This document shows positions 39,443 to 50,095 of a stretch of 64,000 bases of DNA, in pieces (position 1 is the first letter of the stretch; the number at the start of each line of letters is the position of its first letter). The DNA is taken from positions 1 through 64,000 of the forward strand of contig NZ_JALGQE010000014.1 in assembly GCF_022810405.1 (NCBI RefSeq). Direction: 5' to 3'. Below the pieces are notes generated by a model that was given only the letters and a program-made list of their open reading frames with translations, was not told where the DNA came from and made no database searches. The stretch is from Rhodococcus sp. ARC_M5. Lineage in GTDB: Bacteria; Actinomycetota; Actinomycetes; Mycobacteriales; Mycobacteriaceae. The position numbers and the translations under genes are program-made.

Positions 39443-40089
39443 TCATCGCCGACGACTCGGTTCTGTTGCGAGAGGGCGTCGCTCGACTGCTGATCGACGG
39501 TGGAGCCGACGTGACAGGCAAAGTGGGCGACGCGTCTCAACTGCTCGCGGCCATGTCTGCTGCCGATCCGCTTCCGGATGTCTGCGTGATCGACGTACGC
39601 ATGCCGCCGACCTTCCTGGACGAAGGCCTGCGCGCGGCTCTGGTCATTCGCCAACGGTGGCCCGCCGTCGGTGTTCTCGTGCTCTCTCAGTACGTGGAGG
39701 AACGGTACGCAGCCGAGCTCATCCGGCAGAGCACGGACGGCGTCGGATACCTGTTGAAGGACCGGGTGGCCGACGTGGACGAGTTCGCCGATGCCGTGCG
39801 GACCGTTGCCACCGGTGGAACCGTCATCGATCCCGAAGTGGTGCAGCAGATTCTGGCCCGGGCCCCGCGGTCGGATCCACTCGATTCGTTGACCCCGCGG
39901 GAGCGAGAAGTGCTGACGGCCATGGCCGAGGGCAAATCCAATGCCGGCATCGCGACCGCGTTGGTGGTCGGTCAGGCAGCCGTCGAGAAGCACATCGGAA
40001 ACATCTTCGCCAAACTCGGCTTGCTCGGGGACAGTGCTGATCATCGCCGCGTCATGGCGGTACTACGATATCTGGGAGCAATACAGTGA
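39433..40089 (+). CDS. LuxR/NarL-family response regulator
   Basis: A 218-aa response regulator: receiver domain with IIADDSVLLREGVARLL, the phospho-Asp in CVIDVRMPP, the Lys in YLLKDRV, and a C-terminal LuxR HTH (LTPREREVLTAMAEGKSNAGIATALVVGQAAVEKHIGNIFAKLGL). GTG 39433 starts inside the kinase's last codons; a GTG two codons later is the alternative. Translationally coupled to the kinase and to the following DUF4097-like gene. Confidence 0.93.
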   Translation: MRVIIADDSVLLREGVARLLIDGGADVTGKVGDASQLLAAMSAADPLPDVCVIDVRMPPTFLDEGLRAALVIRQRWPAVGVLVLSQYVEERYAAELIRQSTDGVGYLLKDRVADVDEFADAVRTVATGGTVIDPEVVQQILARAPRSDPLDSLTPREREVLTAMAEGKSNAGIATALVVGQAAVEKHIGNIFAKLGLLGDSADHRRVMAVLRYLGAIQ

Positions 40090-40859
40090 AGAAAGCGTTG
40101 TGGCGCAATGTTGTTGCTGTCTCGGTGGCCGTGGTGGTCGTGGGCACTGCAGGTGCTGCCACGGCGGCGGCAATCGTCGAAGGCTTCAGCACGCCGAAGA
40201 TGCAGTCCTTCGATTACGTCGAGAACCACGCCGTCGCCGGGAACAATCTCGCATTCACAACGAGATTCGCTCATGTGACGGTGTCGATGAGCCCAGATTC
40301 CGATGTGCACGTACGGGCCGACGGGTCCTACCGCGGACATATTCCGACGGTCGACATCAGTGACGACGGGTCGCAGGTCGCTGTGGAGTGCTCGTACCGA
40401 CAACGTGGCAGCTGCGATATCGATGTCGAGCTTCGGATACCCGCCGGGCTGATCCTCGATATCGATGGGGCAGCAGGTGACGTGGTGCTCTCCGACGTGG
40501 ACGCGCAGACGTCGGTGTTTACCTCGTCGGGCTCGGTGGTAGCTCGTGGATCCGCCGGAACCCTCGATGTAACAACCAGATTCGGTGATGTCGACATCGC
40601 CGACGCCGCAGTATCCGTAGTGGAGGTGGACACGACATTCGGCCAGGTCGTTCTGGATTCGAGGGTGCCACCGGACTCGGTACTCGTGCGGAACATTCAG
40701 GGTGACAGCATGATCGAACTTCCGGCGGCCGAGTTCTACGACGTCGAGGCGACGTCGGAGAAGGGAGATGTCGACATCGACGTCGTCGACGATCCGACTT
40801 CACCGAGGTCGGTGTCCATCACCAGTGAAGAAGGCCAGATTTCGGTGCAGCGGCGGTAG
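40086..40859 (+). CDS. Exported DUF4097-like beta-helix protein
   Basis: A 257-aa protein with an N-terminal signal/anchor helix (VVAVSVAVVVVGTAGAATAAAI) followed by repeating short beta strands (GDVVLSDVDAQTSVFTSSGSVVARGS, RFGDVDIADAAVSVVEVDTTFGQVVL, KGDVDIDVV) of the kind found in DUF4097 adhesin-like proteins. Such proteins often sit beside two-component systems of this type and are thought to act at the envelope. GTG start overlaps the regulator stop by 4 bases, so it is the third gene of the operon. Confidence 0.8.
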   Translation: MKKALWRNVVAVSVAVVVVGTAGAATAAAIVEGFSTPKMQSFDYVENHAVAGNNLAFTTRFAHVTVSMSPDSDVHVRADGSYRGHIPTVDISDDGSQVAVECSYRQRGSCDIDVELRIPAGLILDIDGAAGDVVLSDVDAQTSVFTSSGSVVARGSAGTLDVTTRFGDVDIADAAVSVVEVDTTFGQVVLDSRVPPDSVLVRNIQGDSMIELPAAEFYDVEATSEKGDVDIDVVDDPTSPRSVSITSEEGQISVQRR

Positions 40860-40893
40860 TCTCGGTCAGTGACTGCTGTTCAATGTCTGCTGT

Positions 40894-42114
40894 TCAATGA
40901 CTCCGGCGCCACGCACTGAAGGAACGGACAGAGGACGTGGTGGGACGCACCAGCCACGGCCACGGATGCAACTCGACCGGGGCGGTGGCGTCGGCGATGC
41001 GGGAAAAGCCGGGAACGGGTGCCCACGTGGTGGCCAGGGACCGTCCGGAGAGCTCATCCGAGACTCGGCCGCGACGGACCTCCAACGGCCGGGTGGACGC
41101 GATCTCGCCGAGCGTCTCGGCGAGAAACACCAGTCGCTTGCCGGAGAGCCTCAGTTTGCGTAGCAGTGGCTCGTCGAACACGAAGACGGCAGGCCGATCG
41201 GTGTCGGCGGCCAGCGCTGGGTCCGCGGTGCCGAGAGATTCGGCGGTCAGCCAGACCTGTTCTGCATCAGTACCTTCCACGTGGGCGGGCCCGGCGGGAA
41301 TCGGAGCCTTGTTCAGATCGGGACCTTCGACAGCCGGCCCGAGTTCATCGTCGGGCCAGTTCTCGATGGGACAAGCATCTTTCAGTGCGCAGTTGCGGCA
41401 CAGCGACGGTGCTCTCTTGTTCACCTGCCACCGGCTGAAGCCGTAGACCTTCCCGCTTCCGGTACCGACGGTCCATTGCCAACCGAGGCGGTTGGCGGCG
41501 CGGGACCCGTCGAGCAGGTGGGCGAACATCTCGTCCTCGCCGTCGCGCCACGTCGCACCGGCGCGGACGGCCCATTGGGAGGCCAGCCACATGCGCGTTT
41601 GGTTGACAAGCCAACCGTCCTCGTGCAATTCGCCCACCACCGAGGACATGCAGTTCATCTCTTCGGCCCAGGGCTGCGACGTCCAGTTCTGTGGCCGCGG
41701 TTGTTCGCGGCGGAGAGATTGTCCCAGTTCGGTTCCGACTCGTGAGTACAGGTGGCGGGCGTACTCCTGCCACATCAGCTCGTCCCGGTACCTGGAACGG
41801 TCGCGTGGGGGAGCGTCGGACACCGAGTCCCAGACCTCTCGTAGCGTGAGCAGCCCGTGGCGAATATACGGGGACATACGGCTCGCTCCACGGCGATTCA
41901 CCGGGAGAACGGTGCTGCGGTCTCGGGCGTACCCGGTGATGTCGAGTCCGGCCAGCGCGGCATCGGCAGCGGACTGCCCGCCGCGAATGCCACCCGCCGT
42001 GATGGCATTCGGCCCTTCGCGTGTCAGATCGCCCAGATGCTCGGCAACCCAGTCGACGACGTCCTCGGTGGTGGAGCCGTCGGCAATGGACGGCGGAGTG
42101 GGTAGCTCGGACAT
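40894..42114 (-). CDS. Photolyase/cryptochrome-family protein with apparently permuted domains
   Basis: A 406-aa protein. The N-terminal two-thirds are an FAD-binding helical domain as in DNA photolyases (GGQSAADAALAGLDITGYARDRS, SRMSPYIRHGLLTLREVW, RDELMWQEYARHLYSRVG, MNCMSSVVGELHEDGWLVNQTRMWLASQW). After a Cys-containing turn (CRNCALKDACP, ~248-258), the C-terminal part (AVFVFDEPLLRKLRLSGKRLVFLAETLGEIASTRPLEVRRG) looks like the alpha/beta antenna domain that normally comes first. The order is thus the reverse of standard photolyases. Function is probably light-dependent DNA repair or signalling, but the substrate is uncertain. ATG 42114 is the natural start. Confidence 0.75.
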   Translation of the reverse strand: MSELPTPPSIADGSTTEDVVDWVAEHLGDLTREGPNAITAGGIRGGQSAADAALAGLDITGYARDRSTVLPVNRRGASRMSPYIRHGLLTLREVWDSVSDAPPRDRSRYRDELMWQEYARHLYSRVGTELGQSLRREQPRPQNWTSQPWAEEMNCMSSVVGELHEDGWLVNQTRMWLASQWAVRAGATWRDGEDEMFAHLLDGSRAANRLGWQWTVGTGSGKVYGFSRWQVNKRAPSLCRNCALKDACPIENWPDDELGPAVEGPDLNKAPIPAGPAHVEGTDAEQVWLTAESLGTADPALAADTDRPAVFVFDEPLLRKLRLSGKRLVFLAETLGEIASTRPLEVRRGRVSDELSGRSLATTWAPVPGFSRIADATAPVELHPWPWLVRPTTSSVRSFSAWRRSH

Positions 42115-42157
42115 GCCGTCGGACTTCCCCGTCGGTACGAAAGGGAAACGCCGGTCG

Positions 42158-42445
42158 TCAGGGGCGCGGCAGTCGGCGATGCAGTGGGTTGGATGTGGTC
42201 CTCGTTGCCGATCTGGCGGCCGGCGGTAGGGATGAGACGACAGCAGGCGTGTCGGCCGTGGCGCGCGAGGCGTCGTGCGCCTGCATCGCAGCGCTGTTTC
42301 CCCGTCCGAGAGCGGGCGAGGAGATTTTCCGAGCGGCCGCCTGCCCGCACTGGGGGCACGTCACCTCGGACGGCGCGTCGGCCATGGAGAATCGCTGCTC
42401 GACGGGGTCGCAACGCTGTGCGCAGCGGAAGCTGTAGGTGGGCAC
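42158..42445 (-). CDS. fmdB: FmdB-family zinc-ribbon protein
   Basis: A 95-aa protein beginning VPTYSFRCAQRCDPVEQRFSMADAPSEVTCPQCGQAAARKIS, the FmdB zinc-ribbon pattern with CxxxC and CxxC. The rest is low-complexity. The start is the GTG at 42445, as usual for the MPTY/VPTY family; the longer frame upstream is not conserved-looking. FmdB is suggested to regulate or assist formamidase, and fmdA is divergent 140 bp away. Confidence 0.85.
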   Translation of the reverse strand: MPTYSFRCAQRCDPVEQRFSMADAPSEVTCPQCGQAAARKISSPALGRGNSAAMQAHDASRATADTPAVVSSLPPAARSATRTTSNPLHRRLPRP

Positions 42446-42585
42446 GCATCCGAGGATAGCTGTAGGCGTCGCATCAGCAACGTTCCGGCACAACGTCATA
42501 CAAGATTTACACGTCAGAAGCGACCGGATCGGCCGCGACAGTGCAATGATCGAGGCAGGAGAATCCGCGCAACCGGAGGTGCCTC

Positions 42586-43839
42586 GTGCCCGAACTGCTG
42601 TTTCCGCTCGACTCGACGAAGAGTTTCACCGAGCAGGAGGTCGTCGGTCACAACCGATGGCATCCCGATATCCCGGCGGCGGTCACGGTCAAACCCGGCA
42701 CGTCCTTTCGGGCCCACTGTCGTGAATGGTTCGACGGTGCCATCCGCAACGACGATTCCGCCGAGGACATCCTGAATGCGCCGCTCAACAACGTGCACAC
42801 GCTGTCCGGGCCGTTTCATATCGAGGGTGCCGAGCCCGGTGACCTGCTGATCGTCGACATCCTCGACGTCGGTCCGATCCCGCAGGAGGATTCGGGTCCG
42901 CTGGCCGGCCAGGGCTGGGGGTACACGGGAATCTTCGCCAAGGAGAACGGCGGCGGATTCCTCACCGATCGATTCCCCGACGCGTACAAGGCGATCTGGG
43001 ATTTCTCCGGGCAGACCACCACGTCTCGACACGTTCCGCACGTGAAGTACACCGGCATCACCCATCCCGGGCTCATGGGGACCGCGCCCTCGGCGCAATT
43101 GTTGGCCAAGTGGAACGCTCGTGAAGGTGCGCTGATCGCCACCGATCCGAATCGTGTTCCGCCACTGGCTCTTGCACCCGAGCTCGACGGGGCAATTCTG
43201 GGATCGTTGAGCGGTGACGAATTCGCCCGCGTAGCAGGCGAAGCCGCACGCACGGCACCGCCACGCGAGAACGGTGGAAACCAGGACATCAAGAACCTCA
43301 CCAAGGGAACCCGCGTCTTCTACCCGGTGTTCGTGCCGGGCGCGAAGCTGTCCTTCGGTGATCTGCACTTCTCGCAGGGAGACGGGGAGATCACGTTCTG
43401 CGGTGCCATCGAGATGGGTGGCTTCATGGATTTGCACGTCGACCTGATCAAGGGCGGCATGGAGACCTACGGGGTGAGCGAGAACGCGATCTTCATGCCC
43501 GGGAACACCGCACCGCAGTACTCGGAATGGATTGCCTTCTCGGGTATTTCGGTGACCGAGGACGGTGAGCAGAAGTATCTGGATTCCGACCTGTCCTACC
43601 AGAATGCCTGCATGCATGCGATCGACTACCTCACCAAGTTCGGCTACAGCCCCGAGCAGGCGTACCTGTTGCTGGGTTCGGCCCCGATCGAAGGACGCCT
43701 GTCCGGGGTCGTGGACATTCCGAACTCCTGTGCAACGGTGTACATCCCGACCGCGATCTTCGATTTCCCGATCGCGCCTTCGGCCTCCGGGCCGTTCCAG
43801 ATCGACCCGGGAATGGGAGCGCCGAGGGCGCAGTTCTGA
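42586..43839 (+). CDS. fmdA: Acetamidase/formamidase
   Basis: A 417-aa amidohydrolase of the FmdA/AmdA family that hydrolyses formamide or short amides to ammonia and the acid. Typical segments: NRWHPDIPAAVTVKPG, HTLSGPFHIEGAEPGDLLIVDILDVGP, TGITHPGLMGTAPS, GGNQDIKNL, KLSFGDLHFSQGDGEITFCGAIE and a C-terminal YLLLGSAPIEGRLSGVVDIPN. GTG start with GGAGG upstream. Divergent from fmdB, supporting a nitrogen-scavenging unit. Confidence 0.93.
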   Translation: MPELLFPLDSTKSFTEQEVVGHNRWHPDIPAAVTVKPGTSFRAHCREWFDGAIRNDDSAEDILNAPLNNVHTLSGPFHIEGAEPGDLLIVDILDVGPIPQEDSGPLAGQGWGYTGIFAKENGGGFLTDRFPDAYKAIWDFSGQTTTSRHVPHVKYTGITHPGLMGTAPSAQLLAKWNAREGALIATDPNRVPPLALAPELDGAILGSLSGDEFARVAGEAARTAPPRENGGNQDIKNLTKGTRVFYPVFVPGAKLSFGDLHFSQGDGEITFCGAIEMGGFMDLHVDLIKGGMETYGVSENAIFMPGNTAPQYSEWIAFSGISVTEDGEQKYLDSDLSYQNACMHAIDYLTKFGYSPEQAYLLLGSAPIEGRLSGVVDIPNSCATVYIPTAIFDFPIAPSASGPFQIDPGMGAPRAQF

Positions 43840-43845
43840 CGCCGT

Positions 43846-44343
43846 ATGCCGACATTGTGGATGCTCGAGGACCTGGAACCCTTCCCCGACGAGCCTGTTG
43901 TAGGTGCGGTGTTTTCGCCCACGACGTACTGGGCGTCACCCGAGCAGATGCAACTGCCCGCTGAGGTGTGTGCCGAGGTACCGGCTCGGGTGGAGGCCGT
44001 CGTCACCGACGGCCGGACGGAGTGGGTAGCGCACCTCGACAACGGTTTCACCACGATGATGGGCGACGGCAGCACGGTTGGGGACGTGATGTTGCACGGG
44101 TGTTTGGTGTGGGACAGGTACCTATGGATCGATTTCTGGGCAAGGCCGCGGGGCAGTCTTTGCCTGCTCGACCGGGCCGGATTCCTCGTGCAACGTCAGA
44201 AATGGACCGCGACCCGACACCCCGGCGCATTCAGTGTGACGTACGAGGGTGGTCTGGAGTACCACCAACGGGGTTCAACGCCAGAGGGATTCGGAGTTCG
44301 GTGGGAGGCATCAGTCGTCGAGATTGTTCCGTCGGGTGGCTAG
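43846..44343 (+). CDS. Hypothetical protein (165 aa)
   Basis: A soluble, aromatic-rich protein that starts 6 bp after fmdA. Visible patterns are two mixed beta segments (RVEAVVTDGRTEWVAHLDNGF, LWIDFWARPRGSLCLLDRAGFLV) and a Trp-rich C-terminus. No known motif. It may be co-transcribed with fmdA. Its end overlaps the convergent hypothetical gene by 4 bases. Confidence 0.6.
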   Translation: MPTLWMLEDLEPFPDEPVVGAVFSPTTYWASPEQMQLPAEVCAEVPARVEAVVTDGRTEWVAHLDNGFTTMMGDGSTVGDVMLHGCLVWDRYLWIDFWARPRGSLCLLDRAGFLVQRQKWTATRHPGAFSVTYEGGLEYHQRGSTPEGFGVRWEASVVEIVPSGG

Positions 44344-44936
44344 CCGTCGTCGCCGTGGCCCGCAGTGATGATCTGGTCGGCGCGGGTCGGCCGGGACTCG
44401 ATGTCGGTGAGCGCCAGAATGCCGGCAACGGTCTCCGCGCTGCCTCCGAGGAATGCACACGGGAAGTCGAAGTGCTGAGCCACGCACCACGCGTGGTCGG
44501 CGGGCCACCACAGGTGCGGCGACAATCCTTCGAGTGTGTCCGCTGCGCGTGAGACCGGTCCCCTCAACAGGAAATAGTTGTAGCCGGCGATGGCTGCGGT
44601 CGGTGCCTCGTCGCGAATGTCATCGAGGGCGGTATTGCCTTCCCAGACCGCGAACCAGCATGTGTCCGGTGTGTTCGTGCTTCGAGCGAGTACCTCGATG
44701 ATGGACGCCTGTTGATCCTGCCAGGCAACAACGGGTTTCGCCGGCACCGTAGCGCCACGCGTGCTGCCGCGAGCGGGATACTGAATGCTGGCATAGGCGT
44801 CGAACACAGTGGGGACCAGCGAGCCCACTGTGGTTGTGGCGACGATGGCGAGGTTGTTGTTCACCCACTGTGCCTCCGAGACATCCTGTTGCAGATCATC
44901 ACCCGACCATTCCGCCCAATCGGTATTCGATTCCAT
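44340..44936 (-). CDS. Hypothetical protein (198 aa)
   Basis: A protein of unknown function with no signal peptide. It contains FDAYASIQYPARGS, WFAVWEGNTALDDIRDEAPTAAIAGYNYFLLRGPVSRA and WWPADHAWCVAQHFDFPCAFLGGS, a pattern I know only from conserved actinobacterial hypotheticals. The ATG at 44936 is preferred to the frame start at 44978. Convergent with the preceding gene. Confidence 0.65.
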   Translation of the reverse strand: MESNTDWAEWSGDDLQQDVSEAQWVNNNLAIVATTTVGSLVPTVFDAYASIQYPARGSTRGATVPAKPVVAWQDQQASIIEVLARSTNTPDTCWFAVWEGNTALDDIRDEAPTAAIAGYNYFLLRGPVSRAADTLEGLSPHLWWPADHAWCVAQHFDFPCAFLGGSAETVAGILALTDIESRPTRADQIITAGHGDDG

Positions 44937-44996
44937 GGACGCGACGCTACCGACATTCGGTGTGGGTGGTCGACCCATCTCGCAGGTGAAGAATGG

Positions 44997-45488
44997 CTAG
45001 GTTACGGATCCTGCCTGCTTGCTTCGCCCCCGCCAGAGCGTTGTCAGCGTCGCTACTGTCGGAATCAGGAAGACTGCGTACGGTGCCGCAACCGCCCACT
45101 GTTCGAGCGAGGACAATTCGGGGCTCCAACTGCTCGGGTCGCGACGGACTGAATCGCCGAAGTTTGCGACGACCGAGTTCAGCAACATCAACAGGTAGAA
45201 GGCCATCGTCAGAGTCAATCCAACGGTCGCATACCAACGGCCGTGACGGAGATTGTCAGGTGAGGTGAGCTCGAAGCCTCCGCTTACGGAAAAGAAGGCC
45301 GCTGGAATGAGAAGGACCAATCCGGCTGCTGTCGTGATGTTCCAGGTGCTCACAACGTCGCCGATGGCGTAGTAACCGATACCCAGTGCACCCGCAGCCA
45401 GGCTGAGGCACCACCAGGCCAGTGGAAGTATCCCCGCGAATATCACCCAGCGGCGAACTCCGCTCGGGTGATCAGGGAGGGTCGGCAT
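44997..45488 (-). CDS. Four-helix membrane protein, hypothetical
   Basis: A ~163-aa protein with four hydrophobic stretches (WVIFAGILPLAWWCLSLAAGALGIGYYAIG; TAAGLVLLIPAAFFSVSGGF; YATVGLTLTMAFYLLMLL; WAVAAPYAVFLIPTVATLTTL). No domain recognised. Two ATGs are possible (45488, 45512); neither has a strong ribosome site. Confidence 0.6.
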   Translation of the reverse strand: MPTLPDHPSGVRRWVIFAGILPLAWWCLSLAAGALGIGYYAIGDVVSTWNITTAAGLVLLIPAAFFSVSGGFELTSPDNLRHGRWYATVGLTLTMAFYLLMLLNSVVANFGDSVRRDPSSWSPELSSLEQWAVAAPYAVFLIPTVATLTTLWRGRSKQAGSVT

Positions 45489-45608
45489 GTCGACATTCTC
45501 TACCAATGTCATCGCACAGGTTTCTGGTCCAAAGCCCGGCGACTGCCTTCTTGGCGCAATCGCAATTGTGTTCGAAAGTGTGTCGGTGGGTCGCGATAGA
45601 TTCTGTTC

Positions 45609-47480
<1,872 letters not shown>

Positions 47481-47597
47481 TGACCTACACCACCATCAGG
47501 GCACAGCTCTGCCTGTCGTCGGTGCATGGCAGCCGCCGCACCGGGCGTACGCGAAAATAGTAGGGCTTCAGAGTCGTGCCCTGCGTACGGTAAGCGC

Positions 47598-47954
47598 ATG
47601 ATGGTTCTCGCGAGCAGGACGGCAGTGCTGTCGCCGCCGGCACGCGTCGTCTGGAAAGCGTTGATGCGTCCCGATCTGCATCCGTTGAACAAAGGATTCG
47701 CCTGGCCGGTCATGTTCCACGACCAGTCGCTGCCTCGGATTGTCGAGAGCAGCGAGTTCGACCGGGTCGTGTGGAGCTCGCCGTGGCCGACGGTCCCGGA
47801 TCTCCTGCTGCAGTTCGATGTACGCCCGGAGACCCGGCTTCGCTGGACGTTGTTGGCCCACACGCCCGCGCCCGGGCAGCAGACCGTCGAGTGGCTCCGC
47901 GATCAGGTCAGTCATCTGGTGAACGTCGACCTGCGAGAGGCAACGTCACACTGA
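47598..47954 (+). CDS. Hypothetical protein, possibly SRPBCC-like (118 aa)
   Basis: A small soluble protein beginning MMVLASRTAVLSPPARVVWKALMRPDLHPLNKGF, whose 'PPARVVWKAL' and later LLQFDVRPETRLRWTLLAH and a final helix resemble the START/SRPBCC fold. The similarity is weak. ATG 47598 or 47601 chosen; the longer frame to 47526 overlaps the region after the HNH gene without a ribosome site. Confidence 0.6.
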   Translation: MMVLASRTAVLSPPARVVWKALMRPDLHPLNKGFAWPVMFHDQSLPRIVESSEFDRVVWSSPWPTVPDLLLQFDVRPETRLRWTLLAHTPAPGQQTVEWLRDQVSHLVNVDLREATSH

Positions 47955-47958
47955 ACTG

Positions 47959-48156
47959 CTATCGGTTGCCGCCGGTCGGTCCGTAGGGATAACGCTTGCC
48001 GACTGCGAACCACAGGATCGGCCCGACAATGGGCAGAATCAACGCAACGACTACCCATGCAGGCTTCGCCACGAATCCCAGAAAGGGGTCACGGACGATC
48101 GACACCAAGGACATGGCGAACAGTGCAAATGCAACCGTAACGCCGACAGAAGTCAT
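47959..48156 (-). CDS. PLDc_N-type small membrane protein (65 aa)
   Basis: Two hydrophobic helices (VTVAFALFAMSLVSIVRDPF and PAWVVVALILPIVGPILWFAVGK) with the PxxGPxxWFxxGR-like signature of the phospholipase D N-terminal (PLDc_N) domain, standing alone. Function of stand-alone forms is unknown. Convergent with the preceding gene, 4 bp between stops. A related protein is at 49853-50095. Confidence 0.75.
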   Translation of the reverse strand: MTSVGVTVAFALFAMSLVSIVRDPFLGFVAKPAWVVVALILPIVGPILWFAVGKRYPYGPTGGNR

Positions 48157-48203
48157 GTCCCACAGGGTAGATTAGACATCGTTCCGGTAGCGAGGGGTCA
48201 GCT

Positions 48204-49718
48204 TCACAACCGGCTTGAGCGTGAGTTGTCGAGCATCTCGGCAATATCGAGATGCACAGGCCAGCTCATCACCGGGTCGTCGGGTCGAAGTGCTCGGACT
48301 CCACGCGCGATGACCAGGATCCGACCGGTGTCGTCGACGGCGACGTTCGGTCTGGTTGCAAATACCGGGACACTCGTCAGTGGTGTGAAGGTCGACGCGT
48401 CGTAGACGGTGAACAACCAGAACTGTTCGGTTCTATCAAAAGTGACAGGGCCGGGTAGTGGCCACCAACCCGTCGACGAGGTGCCATCGGGCGGATGTCC
48501 TATCGTCCAAGCGAGGTCACCGAGTTGTCCACCGTGAAACTGACTGCGGCCCAGAATTTCTTCCTCATCAGCGATGCCAAGATCCGGTTCGACGACGGCG
48601 ACGTCGACACCGCGAATCAAGCGCACAGGATCGCCCGCAAGATAGGGATATCCGTGTCCGCGAGGCAGCTGCGGAATGCTGGGTCCGATCGTCGAGTGTC
48701 CTGCACTCGTCACCCGCACCAGACGTACCACTGATTCCCCACGGGGTTGAACGGAGACGATCCAGGTATCACGTTCCGCAGCAACCGAATTGATGTAGCC
48801 GTCGAATGCCGCAACGTCGGTGGACCCGCTTCCGGGTGTGTACATGCGCCACGTAGTGTCGCCGGTGCAGACCAGCAACCGGTCGTCGTTGATGGCTCCG
48901 ACGTGCGCGGGCAGGGAATCGATCCGAACCGCCTCGTGGCCGCGGGAAATCCAGAACATTCCATCCACTCCGCCGACCCAGCACCCTGCATCGGTGGCCC
49001 AGATGGAACGGGTGTCACCGACTTTGGCCGGTAGAACATGCTCGACGGCAACCCCTTCCGTATCGATGCTGACGACCAGCGGCAATTCGGCGTCGAGGAC
49101 CCAGGTGACGCCGCCGGCAGCGGCCACGTTGCCCGGCACGATGCTCGGGCGAGTCGGCAGAGGTGGAACGTCGTCGAGATCGAGAGTGACCATGACGCTG
49201 TTCTCCTGGTCGATGGGGCCACCGTCCTCGCGCATCGACTCATGGCCGAAGATTCGGCGGACTTCCTCTACGTCGCGGGTGGCACGGTACCCAGGGCATA
49301 TGACCCAGCCCTCACCTGGAATCGACCTGTAGCGCTCCGACACCAGCTGAGCGCGGGTCACTCGACCGCGGAAACGGCCCTCGGTGTCATAACCGAAGAC
49401 GCCGTAGAAGCGTCCGGTCAGCTCGACTCGGCCTGTGCGGGGGATGAACCCGCGCCACGACGCAGTCCAGCCCTCGCCGCGCAACAACCCGGCCCACTCC
49501 CAGCGCCGCGCGGAGTTCTGCCCCGTGTATTGCAAGATCGGTTGATGTCCGGAGGGTTCGAGGCTCGCCGATATCGTGACGACATCCGCTTCGGTATCGG
49601 GCAGCTCCACGAAACGGAGTGCGCCGGTCAGAACCGCACCCACCTGCGGCGGGGCGATCTCACCGTCGCCGATCACCGATGACGAGATATGCACGACGAG
49701 CGTGCGACGGTCGCTCAT
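48204..49718 (-). CDS. Hypothetical protein with propeller-like repeats (504 aa)
   Basis: A cytoplasmic protein (no signal) of ~504 aa. The C-terminal two-thirds show repeated beta segments of WD/propeller style (GGVTWVLDAELPLVVSIDTEGVAVE, GDTRSIWATDAGCWVGGVDGMFWIS, DDRLLVCTGDTTWRMYTPG, RDTWIVSVQPRGESVVRLV, NVAVDDTGRILVIARG). The N-terminal ~150 residues are a separate beta-rich part with no known domain. ATG 49718 has GAAAGG before it. I do not recognise the family. Confidence 0.65.
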   Translation of the reverse strand: MSDRRTLVVHISSSVIGDGEIAPPQVGAVLTGALRFVELPDTEADVVTISASLEPSGHQPILQYTGQNSARRWEWAGLLRGEGWTASWRGFIPRTGRVELTGRFYGVFGYDTEGRFRGRVTRAQLVSERYRSIPGEGWVICPGYRATRDVEEVRRIFGHESMREDGGPIDQENSVMVTLDLDDVPPLPTRPSIVPGNVAAAGGVTWVLDAELPLVVSIDTEGVAVEHVLPAKVGDTRSIWATDAGCWVGGVDGMFWISRGHEAVRIDSLPAHVGAINDDRLLVCTGDTTWRMYTPGSGSTDVAAFDGYINSVAAERDTWIVSVQPRGESVVRLVRVTSAGHSTIGPSIPQLPRGHGYPYLAGDPVRLIRGVDVAVVEPDLGIADEEEILGRSQFHGGQLGDLAWTIGHPPDGTSSTGWWPLPGPVTFDRTEQFWLFTVYDASTFTPLTSVPVFATRPNVAVDDTGRILVIARGVRALRPDDPVMSWPVHLDIAEMLDNSRSSRL

Positions 49719-49852
49719 GCGCCTTTCAGTGAAGTCATGCACGTGAGGCTAGCGGCATCGTCAGGTCACTGCAGCGAGATCGGGTCCAAGGGTGGCATTC
49801 CAACGCCGGGCGAAAGCGATAAGCTCGGTCCCCGAGGCGAAGGGGGTTGGCG

Positions 49853-50095
49853 ATGAACGGGAACAGCAATCCCACTCTGCCGTTGGCGTTCGATCTCGCC
49901 TGGATGGCCGCGACCGTGGTGTGGCTGTTGCTCGTCGGTGTTGCGTGGGTATCGATTCTGCGTACTTCCCACCGCCGGCGCGGTGCCGCGTTCTGGTGGT
50001 GTCTTCTCGTATTGCTCATGCCGTTCACCGGCGCGCTGATCTGGTTTGTCGCTCGCCCGCGTAACTCCGATACCGATCAGCGGACGAGTTCGTAG
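49853..50095 (+). CDS. PLDc_N-type small membrane protein (80 aa)
   Basis: A second stand-alone PLDc_N-like protein: helix WMAATVVWLLLVGVAWVSILRTS, a basic turn HRRRGAAFW, and helix CLLVLLMPFTGALIWFVARPR with the family's PxxGxxxWFxxxR end. ATG 49853 preceded by GGGGGTTGG. Its last 19 bases overlap the convergent GNAT gene. Confidence 0.7.
   Translation: MNGNSNPTLPLAFDLAWMAATVVWLLLVGVAWVSILRTSHRRRGAAFWWCLLVLLMPFTGALIWFVARPRNSDTDQRTSS

Noticed and set aside
40873..40899. 14-bp tandem duplication (CTGCTGTTCAATG twice) after the DUF4097-like gene
   Set aside because: Only two short copies with no symmetry; probably a slippage event without function.
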